The notes under the pieces are model-generated. The model had not been told where the DNA came from. It worked only from the letters and a program-made list of their open reading frames with translations, and did no database searches. Below are positions 7,953 through 16,360 of a stretch of 21,831 bases of DNA, in pieces; position 1 is the first letter of the stretch; each line of letters opens with the position of its first letter. Location of the stretch: positions 1 to 21,831 of the forward strand of contig CAAFTU010000090.1 of the NCBI GenBank assembly GCA_900766005.1, given 5' to 3'. This stretch comes from an uncultured Bacteroides sp. (lineage in GTDB: Bacteria; Bacteroidota; Bacteroidia; Bacteroidales; Bacteroidaceae). The position numbers were made by a program, and so were the translations under genes.

Positions 7953-9614
7953 ATGGCAAAAGATTTATTAACCCCCGATTATATCTTCGAGTCCAGCTGG
8001 GAAGTATGTAATAAAGTGGGTGGTATATACACGGTCTTGTCTACACGGGCAAATACCTTACAGAATCATTTTCGTGATAAAATCTTCTTTATAGGTCCTG
8101 ATGTGTGGCAAGGTAAAGAAAATTCACTGTTTATCGAGTCTGAAAATTTATGTTCTGCTTGGAAACAACATGCTTTGGAGCATGATAAGCTGGCGGTTCG
8201 TGTGGGCCGTTGGAATATTCCTGGTAAACCGATTGTTTTTCTGGTGGATTTTCAACCTTTTTTTGAGCAAAAGAATGATATATACACAGAAATGTGGAAT
8301 CGTTTTCAAGTCGATTCATTGCATGCCTACGGTGACTATGATGAGGCATCTATGTTCTCGTATGCTGCCGGTAAGGTGGTAGAAAGCTACTATCGCTTTA
8401 ATCTGACCGAAACGGATAAGGTCATTTATCAGGCTCATGAGTGGATGACGGGGATGGGTGCCCTTTATATACAGGAAACTGTGCCGGAAATTGCTACCAT
8501 CTTTACGACTCATGCTACTTCAATTGGACGTTCGATTGCTGGCAATCATAAGCCTTTGTACGATTATTTGTTTGCTTACAACGGAGATCAGATGGCACGT
8601 GAGCTGAATATGGAATCCAAGCATTCCATAGAGAAGCAGACGGCCCACTATGTGGATTGCTTTACCACAGTGAGTGAAATAACGAACAATGAGTGCAAGG
8701 AGTTGTTGGATAAGTCGGCCGATGTGGTTTTGATGAATGGCTTTGAAGACGATTTCGTACCGAAAGGCAGCACATTTTCGGGTAAGCGTAAGCGCGCTCG
8801 TTCTTTGATGCTGAATGTGGCCAATCAATTGTTGGGCACTAATTTAGAAGACGATACGTTGATTATCGGTACCAGTGGCCGTTATGAGTTCAAGAATAAA
8901 GGAATTGACGTGTTCTTGGAATCATTGAACCGTTTGAACCGAGATAAGAATCTGCATAAGAATGTCGTTGCATTTATCAATGTTCCCGGTTGGGTAGGCG
9001 AACCGCGTGAAGATTTACAAGAGCGCCTCAAAAGCAAGAAGAAATTCGATACTCCGCTCGAGGTTCCTTTTATCACGCATTGGCTACACAACATGACGCA
9101 TGACCAGGTGTTGGATATGTTGAAATATCTGGGAATGGGCAATCGTCCGGAAGATAAGGTGAAAGTTATTTTCGTACCTTGCTATCTGGATGGCCGGGAT
9201 GGCATCATGAACAAGGATTATTATGATATTCTAATCGGTCAGGATTTGAGTGTATATGCTTCCTATTATGAACCCTGGGGATATACACCGCTGGAAAGTG
9301 TTGCCTTCCGTGTGCCGACAATTACGACAGACTTGGCCGGCTTTGGTCTTTGGGTGAACAGCTTGAAGAATCAGCATGGTTTAAGTGACGGTGTGGAAGT
9401 GCTTCACCGTTCTGATTATAATTATTCAGAGGTGGCTGATGGCATTAGAGATACCATTACCTTGTTTGCTGAAAAATCGGAAAAAGAAGTGAAAGACATT
9501 CGCAAGCGTGCCGGTGAAGTGGCTGAACGTGCTTTGTGGAAACACTTCATACAATATTATTATGAAGCTTACGGCATTGCCTTGCGCAATGCGAGTAAGC
9601 GTCTGTTGAGTTAA
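7953..9614 (+). CDS. Glycogen synthase, GT3 (eukaryote-like) family
   Basis: 553 residues from the ATG at 7953 (MAKDLLTPDYIF). The frame stays open 13 codons further up to a TTG, but that lies within the promoter box. The N-terminal ESSWEVCNKVGGIYTVLSTRA region (residues ~12-32) and TTHATSIGRSIAG match the fungal/animal-type glycogen synthases (GT3) rather than bacterial GlgA (GT5). YYEPWGYTPLESVAFRVPT near residues 437-455 holds the catalytic Glu motif (EPWGYTPxE). The enzyme transfers glucose from a nucleotide sugar (UDP-glucose in eukaryotic GT3; the donor here is unknown) to glycogen. The C-terminal region that binds glucose-6-phosphate in eukaryotes keeps only some of its arginines. glgP starts 37 bases downstream, so synthesis and breakdown are probably co-transcribed. 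Confidence 0.93.
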   Translation: MAKDLLTPDYIFESSWEVCNKVGGIYTVLSTRANTLQNHFRDKIFFIGPDVWQGKENSLFIESENLCSAWKQHALEHDKLAVRVGRWNIPGKPIVFLVDFQPFFEQKNDIYTEMWNRFQVDSLHAYGDYDEASMFSYAAGKVVESYYRFNLTETDKVIYQAHEWMTGMGALYIQETVPEIATIFTTHATSIGRSIAGNHKPLYDYLFAYNGDQMARELNMESKHSIEKQTAHYVDCFTTVSEITNNECKELLDKSADVVLMNGFEDDFVPKGSTFSGKRKRARSLMLNVANQLLGTNLEDDTLIIGTSGRYEFKNKGIDVFLESLNRLNRDKNLHKNVVAFINVPGWVGEPREDLQERLKSKKKFDTPLEVPFITHWLHNMTHDQVLDMLKYLGMGNRPEDKVKVIFVPCYLDGRDGIMNKDYYDILIGQDLSVYASYYEPWGYTPLESVAFRVPTITTDLAGFGLWVNSLKNQHGLSDGVEVLHRSDYNYSEVADGIRDTITLFAEKSEKEVKDIRKRAGEVAERALWKHFIQYYYEAYGIALRNASKRLLS

Positions 9615-9651
9615 GAAAGAATTTATTAATCAATAAATTAATAACAACATT

Positions 9652-12216
9652 ATGAAAATTCAAGTTAGTAATGTGAATACTCCTAATTGGAAGGATGTGA
9701 CTGTAAAGTCTCGCATTCCCGAGGAGTTGAAGCAGTTGTCTGAAATCGCCCGTAATATCTGGTGGTCATGGAACTATGAGGCAACTGAATTATTTAGAGA
9801 TCTAGATCCGGAACTTTGGAAAGAATGTGGACAGAATCCTGTTTTGCTGTTGGAGCGCATGAGCTATGAAAAGCTGGAAGCTTTGGCAAAAGACTCAGTG
9901 ATTCTGCGTAGAATGAATGAAGTTTATGCTAAATTCAGAAACTACATGGATGTTGAGCCGGACAAGAACCGCCCGTCTGTAGCTTATTTCAGTATGGAAT
10001 ATGGCTTGAACCATGTATTGAAAATATATTCTGGTGGTCTGGGTGTGTTGGCCGGTGACTATTTGAAGGAAGCTTCTGATAGTAATGTGGACTTGTGTGC
10101 GGTAGGTTTCCTGTATCGTTATGGTTACTTTACACAGACGCTGTCTATGGACGGTCAGCAGATTGCCAACTATGAAGCTCAGAACTTCGGCCAGCTTCCT
10201 CTCGAACGTGTGCTGGATGCAGACGGTACTCCTGTTGTAGTTGACGTTCCATATTTGGATTATTACGTTCACGCTTATTTGTGGAGAGTGAATGTGGGTC
10301 GTATTGCTTTGTATCTTTTGGATACAGACAATGAAATGAACAGTGAATTCGACCGTTCTATCACTCACCAATTGTATGGTGGTGACTGGGAAAACCGCTT
10401 GAAGCAAGAAATCTTGCTGGGTATCGGTGGTATGCTGACATTAAAGAAATTGGGCATCAAGAAAGATGTTTACCATTGCAACGAAGGTCATGCTGCATTG
10501 ATCAATGTTCAACGTATCTGTGATTATGTTGAAAGCGGTCTGACTTACAACCAAGCTATCGAGCTGGTTCGTGCTTCTTCTCTTTACACTGTACATACTC
10601 CGGTGCCTGCTGGTCACGACTATTTCGATGAAGGTCTGTTCGGTAAGTACATGGGCGGATATCCGCAACGCATGGGCATCACTTGGCAAGATTTGATGGA
10701 TCTGGGTCGCACCAATCCGGGTGATGCAGGTGAGCGTTTCTGTATGTCTACATTTGCTTGCAACACTTGTCAGGAAGTCAATGGTGTGAGCTGGCTGCAC
10801 GGTAAGGTTTCTCAGGAAATGTTCTCTGGCATCTGGAAGGGTTATTTCCCTGAAGAAAGCCATGTTGGTTATGTGACGAATGGTGTTCACTTCCCGACTT
10901 GGAGTGCTACAGAATGGAAACAGCTGTATGCTGCCAACTTTGACGACAATTTCATGTTCGATCAGTCAAATCCGAAGATTTGGGAAGCAATCTATAATGT
11001 GCCCGATGAAGAAATCTGGAAGACTCGTATTACTTTGAAGAACAAGTTGATTGACTATGTTCGCAAGCAATATCGTGAAACCTGGTTGAAGAATCAGGGA
11101 GATCCTTCTCGTATCGTGGCTTTGCTCGACAAGATCAACCCGAATGCATTGTTGATCGGTTTCGGTCGTCGTTTTGCTACTTACAAACGTGCACACTTGC
11201 TGTTTACTGACTTGGATCGTCTTGCTAAAATTGTAAACAACCCCGACTACCCGGTACAGTTCCTGTTTACAGGTAAGGCTCACCCGCACGATGGCGCTGG
11301 TCAGGGCTTGATTAAACGTATCATTGAAATCTCTCGCCGTCCGGAATTCTTGGGTAAGATTATCTTCCTTGAAAACTATGATATGCGTCTGGCTCGCCGT
11401 TTGATTTCTGGTGTAGATATTTGGTTGAATACTCCGACTCGTCCTTTGGAAGCATCAGGTACTTCTGGTGAAAAAGCTTTGATGAACGGTGTTGTTAACT
11501 TCTCTGTATTGGACGGCTGGTGGCTGGAAGGTTACCGCGAAGGTGCAGGTTGGGCTTTGACTGACAAGCGTACATACCAAAATCAAGAACACCAAGACCA
11601 GTTGGATGCTGCTACGATTTACAGCATTCTGGAAACAGAAATCCTGCCGTTGTATTATGCTCGCAACAAGAAGGGATATTCTGAAGGTTGGGTGAAGACA
11701 ATCAAGAACTCTATTGCTCAGGTAGCTCCTCACTATACAATGAAGCGTCAGCTGGATGATTACTTCAGCAAGTTCTACTGTAAGCAGGCTAAGCGTTTTG
11801 CTGCGTTGTCGGCTGACAATAATGCAAAAGCGAAGCAAATTGCTGCTTGGAAGGAAGAAGTAGCTTCTAAGTGGGATTCTATCGAAGTAGTTTCTTGCGA
11901 GAAAGTAGATGATCTGAAGACAGGTGACATTGAAAGCGGCAAGGAATATACCATCACTTGCGTAATCGATGAAAAGGGCTTGAATGATGCTATCGGTCTG
12001 GAACTGGTTACTATCTATACTGCAGCTGACGGTAAGCAGCACATTTACTCGGTTGCTCCGTTTGATGTAGTGAAGAAAGAAGGCGATCTTTACACATTCC
12101 AAGTTAAACACAGCTTCTCGAATGCAGGTAGCTTCAAAGTGTCTTACCGTATGTTCCCGAAGAACGCTGATCTTCCACATCGTCAAGACTTCTGCTACGT
12201 ACGTTGGTTCGTTTAA
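9652..12216 (+). CDS. glgP: Alpha-glucan (glycogen) phosphorylase, GT35
   Basis: 854 residues. The N-terminal ~100 (IPEELKQLSEIARNIWWSWN) match the DUF3417 segment of the 'alpha-glucan family phosphorylase' branch, distinct from the classical muscle/E. coli GlgP type. The catalytic core runs to about residue 715. The pyridoxal-phosphate lysine is K608 in ASGTSGEKALMNG, followed by VVNFSVLDGWWLEGY. The substrate-proximal YFSMEYGL and YSGGLGVLAGD are present near 105-130. The reaction is phosphorolysis of alpha-1,4-glucan to glucose-1-phosphate. The last ~115 residues look beta-rich (ESGKEYTITCVID, YTFQVKHSFSNAGSFKVSY) and form a separate C-terminal domain of unknown role, possibly glucan-binding. 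ATG at 9652 follows an AT-rich spacer. Confidence 0.95.
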   Translation: MKIQVSNVNTPNWKDVTVKSRIPEELKQLSEIARNIWWSWNYEATELFRDLDPELWKECGQNPVLLLERMSYEKLEALAKDSVILRRMNEVYAKFRNYMDVEPDKNRPSVAYFSMEYGLNHVLKIYSGGLGVLAGDYLKEASDSNVDLCAVGFLYRYGYFTQTLSMDGQQIANYEAQNFGQLPLERVLDADGTPVVVDVPYLDYYVHAYLWRVNVGRIALYLLDTDNEMNSEFDRSITHQLYGGDWENRLKQEILLGIGGMLTLKKLGIKKDVYHCNEGHAALINVQRICDYVESGLTYNQAIELVRASSLYTVHTPVPAGHDYFDEGLFGKYMGGYPQRMGITWQDLMDLGRTNPGDAGERFCMSTFACNTCQEVNGVSWLHGKVSQEMFSGIWKGYFPEESHVGYVTNGVHFPTWSATEWKQLYAANFDDNFMFDQSNPKIWEAIYNVPDEEIWKTRITLKNKLIDYVRKQYRETWLKNQGDPSRIVALLDKINPNALLIGFGRRFATYKRAHLLFTDLDRLAKIVNNPDYPVQFLFTGKAHPHDGAGQGLIKRIIEISRRPEFLGKIIFLENYDMRLARRLISGVDIWLNTPTRPLEASGTSGEKALMNGVVNFSVLDGWWLEGYREGAGWALTDKRTYQNQEHQDQLDAATIYSILETEILPLYYARNKKGYSEGWVKTIKNSIAQVAPHYTMKRQLDDYFSKFYCKQAKRFAALSADNNAKAKQIAAWKEEVASKWDSIEVVSCEKVDDLKTGDIESGKEYTITCVIDEKGLNDAIGLELVTIYTAADGKQHIYSVAPFDVVKKEGDLYTFQVKHSFSNAGSFKVSYRMFPKNADLPHRQDFCYVRWFV

Positions 12217-12261
12217 TTGAAATACGTTGAGAGGGAGTTCATTTCCCTCTTGATTTCAATT
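12215..12261 (+). other. Long inverted repeat directly after glgP
   Basis: AATTGAAAT (12215-12223), overlapping the glgP stop, pairs with ATTTCAATT (12253-12261). Within it GAGGGA (12231-12236) pairs with TCCCTC (12244-12249). No T-tract follows at once, so it may protect the mRNA 3' end or be a first weak terminator ahead of the one at 12272. Confidence 0.6.
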
Positions 12262-12271
12262 CCAAGCATAA

Positions 12272-12312
12272 AAAAATCCCCGGCTATTCATGAAGAGTAG
12301 TCGGGGATTTTA
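12272..12312. terminator. Bidirectional terminator between glgP and the convergent phosphorylase gene
   Basis: An A-run and ATCCCCGGCTA pair with TAGTCGGGGAT and a T-run (arms about 12273-12286 and 12298-12311, one mismatch). A precedes and T follows the stem, so it can terminate transcription from either side. The genes on the two sides converge here. Confidence 0.85.
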
Positions 12313-12384
12313 ATTATTTGTATCGTTTGGAAGATAGTGCAGAAAGTTCTTTAATGCGTAACTTGCCGCTTTTCCCTTTCGATT

Positions 12385-13263
12385 TTAGATGCGGTCCAAC
12401 ACTGTTTTTATGAGTGTGTCTATGGTGTTTTTATAGCCCGTATTGGCCTCTTTGATGAGTCGGTTGGCAATGACCATACATACTGTCATCGCTTTATGTC
12501 CCATCAGTCGTCCCAGTCCGGCGAGCGCTGAACTCTCCATTTCAAAGTTGGTTACTTTGAAGCCTTGGTATTCGAAGTTTTCTATTTTTTCATTCTGTTT
12601 CGGATCTGCTAGCGGAATGCGGAGTTCACGTCCTTGCGGGCCGAAGAAGCCGCCTGCGGCAATGGTAACACCGCGAACCATATCATCTTGAGCTATCCGG
12701 TCAATCAGTTCCTTATCCGCATCAATGACATAAGGTGCCGGTGCACACATGTTGCCCGACCATCCCATGTGGTTGAGGAAAGCCCGCTCAAAGGGAAGAT
12801 CACACACTGCATTGCGTCCTGCATAGAAGTTGAGTAGTCCATCAAAGCCGATCGATTTCTGTGAGCAGACAAACGTACCTACGGGCGTGTTCGGCTGCAA
12901 TCCTCCGCAAGTACCGATGCGCACCAGTTCCAGCTGGCGGAAGTGCTCTTTCTCTTCGCGTGTCTCAAAATCGATGTTGGCCAAAGCATCCAGTTCGTTG
13001 ACTACAATATCAATGTTGTCACAGCCGATTCCTGTAGAAACAACGGTAATCCGCTTTCCTTTGTATCTGCCTGTCACTGTTTTAAACTCTCGGCTTTCCA
13101 CTTCATGCTCCTTCTCTTCAAAGTGAGAAGCAACCAGTGCAACCCGTCCGGGGTCACCCACCAAAATGACTTTGTCGGCCAGCCATTCAGGTTTCACATG
13201 CAGGTGGAATACAGAGCCGTCCTCATTGATGATCAGCTCTGATGATGGAAAATACTTTTTCAT
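12385..13263 (-). CDS. Nucleoside phosphorylase, uridine phosphorylase-like
   Basis: 292 residues of the PNP/UDP phosphorylase fold (hexameric, NP-I type). Visible motifs are GDPGRV (36-41, phosphate-binding), GTCGGLQP (117-124, the family G-T-x-G-x-x-x-P pattern) and TNFEMESSAL (238-247), whose Glu-Met-Glu contacts the ribose. E. coli Udp has comparable motifs but is ~253 residues; the extra length is at the N-terminus and in a loop around 98-112. The expected reaction is phosphorolysis of a nucleoside (uridine most likely) to base and ribose-1-phosphate; specificity for uridine versus purine nucleosides cannot be settled here. It is the last gene of the minus-strand cluster, 17 bases after floA, and the linkage to the membrane genes has no obvious functional logic. 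Confidence 0.88.
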   Translation of the reverse strand: MKKYFPSSELIINEDGSVFHLHVKPEWLADKVILVGDPGRVALVASHFEEKEHEVESREFKTVTGRYKGKRITVVSTGIGCDNIDIVVNELDALANIDFETREEKEHFRQLELVRIGTCGGLQPNTPVGTFVCSQKSIGFDGLLNFYAGRNAVCDLPFERAFLNHMGWSGNMCAPAPYVIDADKELIDRIAQDDMVRGVTIAAGGFFGPQGRELRIPLADPKQNEKIENFEYQGFKVTNFEMESSALAGLGRLMGHKAMTVCMVIANRLIKEANTGYKNTIDTLIKTVLDRI

Positions 13264-13280
13264 GTTAAGTCTTTTTTAAA

Positions 13281-14276
13281 TTATTTATTAATGTGTTGAC
13301 TTGGGGTGCTGCTGGGGCGAGCAATGGTTTCTCGCATGGAAGTATCAGCTTCAATATTTTTCATCCGATAGTAATCCATGATGCCCAGATTGCCGTTGCG
13401 GAATGCTTCTGCCATTGCTTTAGGCACTTCAGCTTCAGCTTCAATCACCTTGGCACGAGCTTCCTGTGCTTTGGCTTTCATTTCCTGTTCGGAGGCTACA
13501 GCCATGGCACGGCGTTCTTCAGCTTTGGCCTGAGCGATGTTTTTGTCGGCATTGGCCTGGTCTATCTGCAGCGTAGCACCAATATTTTTACCTATATCAA
13601 TGTCGGCGATATCAATGGACAGGATTTCGAAGGCGGTGCCGGCATCCAGTCCTTTGCGCAACACCAGCTTAGAGATAGAATCCGGATTTTCGAGTACGGA
13701 CTTATGGTTTTCCGATGAACCGATAGAGGACACAATGCCTTCGCCTACGCGGGCCAGAATTGTGTCTTCACCTGCACCGCCTACAAGTTGGCGGATGTTG
13801 GCACGCACGGTAACGCGGGCTTTGGCTATCAGCTGGATACCATCTTTGGCTACTGCAGTGACCGGGGGAGTGTCAATGACTTTCGGATTGACCGACATTT
13901 GCACCGCTTCAAAAACGTCACGTCCGGCCAGGTCGATGGCTGTAGCCATTTGGAACGGGAGCTCGATGTTGGCCTTTGAAGCAGACACCAGTGCATGCAC
14001 CACCTTTTCTACATGTCCTCCTGCCAGATAGTGGGCTTCGAGTTCGTCACGTGTGATACTTTTTAATCCAGCCTTGTGTGCTTCAATCATGGCGGGCACA
14101 ATGATGTAGGGCGGAACATTACGGATTCTCATTAAGAACAGTTGAATCAGGGAAATGTGAACTCCTGAAACCTTGGCCGACAGCCATAGAAAAAACGGCA
14201 CGTAGTGGAAGAAGATAACCAGAAAGATGATTCCTCCCAAAATGAGTCCAATTAGCGTTTGAAGAGGTGTTAACAT
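13281..14276 (-). CDS. floA: Flotillin-like protein FloA (UPF0365, SPFH family)
   Basis: 331 residues, the same length as Bacillus subtilis FloA. An N-terminal hydrophobic hairpin (about 5-32, LIGLILGGIIFLVIFF) inserts in the membrane. It is followed by an SPFH-type domain with the PPYIIVPAMIEAHKAGL segment and VTAVAKDGIQLIAKARVTVRAN. The C-terminal half (about 235-300) is an Ala/Glu/Lys-rich coiled coil (AQAKAEERRAMAVASEQEMK) that drives oligomerisation. In other bacteria such proteins organise membrane microdomains and influence fluidity and assembly of membrane complexes. The gene is 25 bases downstream of an NfeD-like gene, the usual partner of flotillins, which strengthens the call. Confidence 0.95.
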   Translation of the reverse strand: MLTPLQTLIGLILGGIIFLVIFFHYVPFFLWLSAKVSGVHISLIQLFLMRIRNVPPYIIVPAMIEAHKAGLKSITRDELEAHYLAGGHVEKVVHALVSASKANIELPFQMATAIDLAGRDVFEAVQMSVNPKVIDTPPVTAVAKDGIQLIAKARVTVRANIRQLVGGAGEDTILARVGEGIVSSIGSSENHKSVLENPDSISKLVLRKGLDAGTAFEILSIDIADIDIGKNIGATLQIDQANADKNIAQAKAEERRAMAVASEQEMKAKAQEARAKVIEAEAEVPKAMAEAFRNGNLGIMDYYRMKNIEADTSMRETIARPSSTPSQHINK

Positions 14277-14301
14277 AGTTGTAAGTATTTAAAATGAATA
14301 A

Positions 14302-14769
14302 TTAATTCTGTGCTTTTTCTACCAGAATGACACCATCGCGGATGCGGTTTACAATGACAGGTGTTTTCTCATCCAGGAAGCCGTCCATGGATTTTACTTC
14401 CACTATCTGGCCGTTGATTTCAGCATATCCGATTTGAGCCAGACGGGTGGTACTGATACCCTTGTCACCCACCTTGACCTTTTCTTCGGCGCTGCGGTCC
14501 ACTTTCGATTCGATGTCTTTTTTCAGGGCGAGATTGTCGAGCGCCTTCGATCTCATAAACCAGATCAGCGCAGCGATGCATGCAAAGACCGATATGCCCA
14601 AGGTGATGAATCCTTCCATGACCCCCAATTCGGTAAATGCAAAATAGCTGGCATAAATAAGGCATCCGGCGGCCGACAGACCGGCAATGGTAATGCCCGG
14701 AATCAGCAGTTCCACCAAAAAGAAGATGATGGCTGCTATAATCAGTGTGGCGATGAGAAGTATGTTCAT
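14302..14769 (-). CDS. NfeD-like membrane protein
   Basis: 155 residues. The first ~75 hold about three hydrophobic segments (LLIATLIIAAIIFFLVELL; ITIAGLSAAGCLIYASYF; FITLGISVFACIAALIWF). A polar linker leads to a C-terminal beta-rich domain (about 100-155, KGISTTRLAQIGYAEINGQ and DEKTPVIVNRIRDGVILVE), the OB-fold seen in NfeD proteins. NfeD proteins are found next to SPFH/flotillin genes and are thought to act with them in membrane quality control. There is no N-terminal ClpP-like protease domain, so this is the short type. It lies 20 bases after the TPR gene and 25 before floA. Confidence 0.9.
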   Translation of the reverse strand: MNILLIATLIIAAIIFFLVELLIPGITIAGLSAAGCLIYASYFAFTELGVMEGFITLGISVFACIAALIWFMRSKALDNLALKKDIESKVDRSAEEKVKVGDKGISTTRLAQIGYAEINGQIVEVKSMDGFLDEKTPVIVNRIRDGVILVEKAQN

Positions 14770-14789
14770 GACTGCTACAATTTATGTGA

Positions 14790-16211
14790 TTACTTGTTGA
14801 TTTCCGCATTGCGCACTTTTACGGCCAATGTCTGCAGCTCTTCGTACATCTGCACGACTCTTTTTTCCAAGTCGAGGATAGCCGGAGCCATGCGCTGCTT
14901 TTCCGAAGCATTGGAAGCAGTATATTGTCCGCGGAGTTTTTCCAGCTTTCCTTCCTGTTCTCGGCAGTCTTTTTCCTTTTGTCTATACTGTTGGAAAAGC
15001 TGTTTGGCTTGAGCTGAGCGGAACTCGTTGAGCTGATAATATGTCCTGTTGTCATCAATCACAAATTCGAAATCGATGATTCGGCGTGTTTTCGGCTTGT
15101 AGTGGATAGCCGCTTGCAGCCTTTTCCGTGCAGTTTCTACTCGGTCAGCATCGCTCCATGTTTCCTTGAGCGAGTGAATTTGGGCCAGTCTGACCAGTTG
15201 AGCCTTGTTCATATTCTCATAATTGTATGTCTCTTTTGTGGCATTGGGGATGAAGACATAGACGCAAACCGTGTCTTGCGGTTGGTAGCGGTCGGATGCA
15301 AACCATCCCAGGTTGTTGAACTCATCTATCACATACATATAGTCATTATAGGGTGAATTGAACGGCATGCCCACGTTTTCCGGCACGAGGTATGTATCCA
15401 GGCTGCTGTTGTAGCGTGTCACAAAAATATCATATCCTCCCATGCCTTCTCCGTCAGTGGCATAATAGATGGTCACACCATCCGACATTACATACGGATA
15501 GTTGGCATTTCCCGCCGCATTGATATTGCCTGGTAGCGCGTGCTTGCTGCCCCATTCATTCTGCATCTTATTTTTAGAGAAAATATCCAATGTGCCTGTT
15601 TCACCCGATTCGCTGTAGTAAATTTTGTTTCCTATTTCAGTTTCATATACAGTGCCCGGATGATCGCCTTCCGCCTGGAAAAAATAGTTGAACGTATAGA
15701 GCTTACCCGATTCCTCACTTATTTTATAGGCATCCAGAAACTGTTTCTTGTTTACCACAAAACTGTCGATGATGCATACATTCTCCACTCCTTTAAGCAT
15801 GCGCAAGTCTGCCTTGCTCTTTTCTAGCCATTGAACAGCTTCCTCTGTGGGCCGTTTTCGCTTTTCCAAGTCGGTTATGTATTTTTCAAAGCAGTCTACT
15901 GCTTCTTCAAAGCGATAGGTAGCATTGAGTGCTTGTCCCAGGTAGAACTGTCCGCTCGGAACCCTTCTTTTTACTGCCATTTCCAAGGGCTTGACAGCTG
16001 CTTCGGGATCCCCTGTCTTGAGGCAGCACACTCCATACCAGAAATTGTAATTGCCGTTTGAAGGGCTTGATTTGGTGTATCTTTGAAAAACAGGTTTGGC
16101 TTTTTCATAGTTGCCTTTAGAGAATAGGGTACGTGCCTGTTCAAGCGTTTGGGCATAGGTGTTGCCCAAGACAAAACTGCAGAGTAAAAATAAAATATAT
16201 TTTCTTTTCAT
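14790..16211 (-). CDS. Secreted TPR and PD40/WD40-like repeat protein
   Basis: 473 residues with a clear Sec signal peptide (MKRKYILFLLCSFVLGNTYA, cut before QTLEQ), so periplasmic or outer-membrane-associated. Residues ~25-120 form about three tetratricopeptide repeats (LFSKGNYEKAKPVFQRY; YGVCCLKTGDPEAAVKPLEMA; EEAVDCFEKYI). Residues ~195-310 hold PD40-type beta-propeller strands (YYATDGEGMGGYDIFVTRY, LGWFASDRY). Residues ~395-470 are a coiled coil (QYRQKEKDCREQEGKLEKL). This TPR+PD40 arrangement resembles Bacteroidetes OmpA-type envelope proteins, but the C-terminal peptidoglycan-binding OmpA domain is missing, replaced by the coil. It heads the nfeD-floA cluster. I do not know a function; scaffold or surveillance of the envelope is a guess from architecture. 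Confidence 0.85.
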   Translation of the reverse strand: MKRKYILFLLCSFVLGNTYAQTLEQARTLFSKGNYEKAKPVFQRYTKSSPSNGNYNFWYGVCCLKTGDPEAAVKPLEMAVKRRVPSGQFYLGQALNATYRFEEAVDCFEKYITDLEKRKRPTEEAVQWLEKSKADLRMLKGVENVCIIDSFVVNKKQFLDAYKISEESGKLYTFNYFFQAEGDHPGTVYETEIGNKIYYSESGETGTLDIFSKNKMQNEWGSKHALPGNINAAGNANYPYVMSDGVTIYYATDGEGMGGYDIFVTRYNSSLDTYLVPENVGMPFNSPYNDYMYVIDEFNNLGWFASDRYQPQDTVCVYVFIPNATKETYNYENMNKAQLVRLAQIHSLKETWSDADRVETARKRLQAAIHYKPKTRRIIDFEFVIDDNRTYYQLNEFRSAQAKQLFQQYRQKEKDCREQEGKLEKLRGQYTASNASEKQRMAPAILDLEKRVVQMYEELQTLAVKVRNAEINK

Positions 16212-16251
16212 TGTTTGTATATATTAAGCTACCCATAGAGGTATTGGATAT

Positions 16252-16259
16252 CAAAATTA
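16252..16259 (-). promoter_or_regulatory. Candidate -7 box for the TPR-nfeD-floA operon
   Basis: Read on the minus strand this is TAATTTTG, matching TAnnTTTG, about 40 bases upstream of the start codon at 16211. No convincing -33 TTTG is seen at the right distance. The plus-strand ttcA promoter lies about 80 bases away, so the two units are divergent. Confidence 0.4.
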
Positions 16260-16332
16260 CAAATTTATTGGAAATAAACGTTTTTTAGTTGATTCTATTA
16301 TGTTAATTCTTCTTTAAATCATTCTTTTCTTT

Positions 16333-16340
16333 TACTTTTG
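16333..16340 (+). promoter_or_regulatory. -7 box for the ttcA-like gene
   Basis: TACTTTTG fits TAnnTTTG exactly and is followed by GCACCC, a common sequence after Bacteroides -7 boxes. Transcription would start near 16347, leaving a leader of only about 14 bases to the ATG at 16361. The -33 region is AT-rich without a clear TTTG. Confidence 0.5.
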
Positions 16341-16360
16341 CACCCGATTTTTTTGAAGAT

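Noticed and set aside
11455..12186. 243-codon minus-strand frame inside glgP
   Set aside because: Antisense shadow of a clearly coding gene with strong family motifs on the plus strand; its product looks like no known protein.
14434..15012. 192-codon plus-strand frame opposite nfeD and the TPR gene
   Set aside because: It spans the junction of two genuine minus-strand genes, is Ser/Cys/Phe-rich and has no promoter or homology sign.
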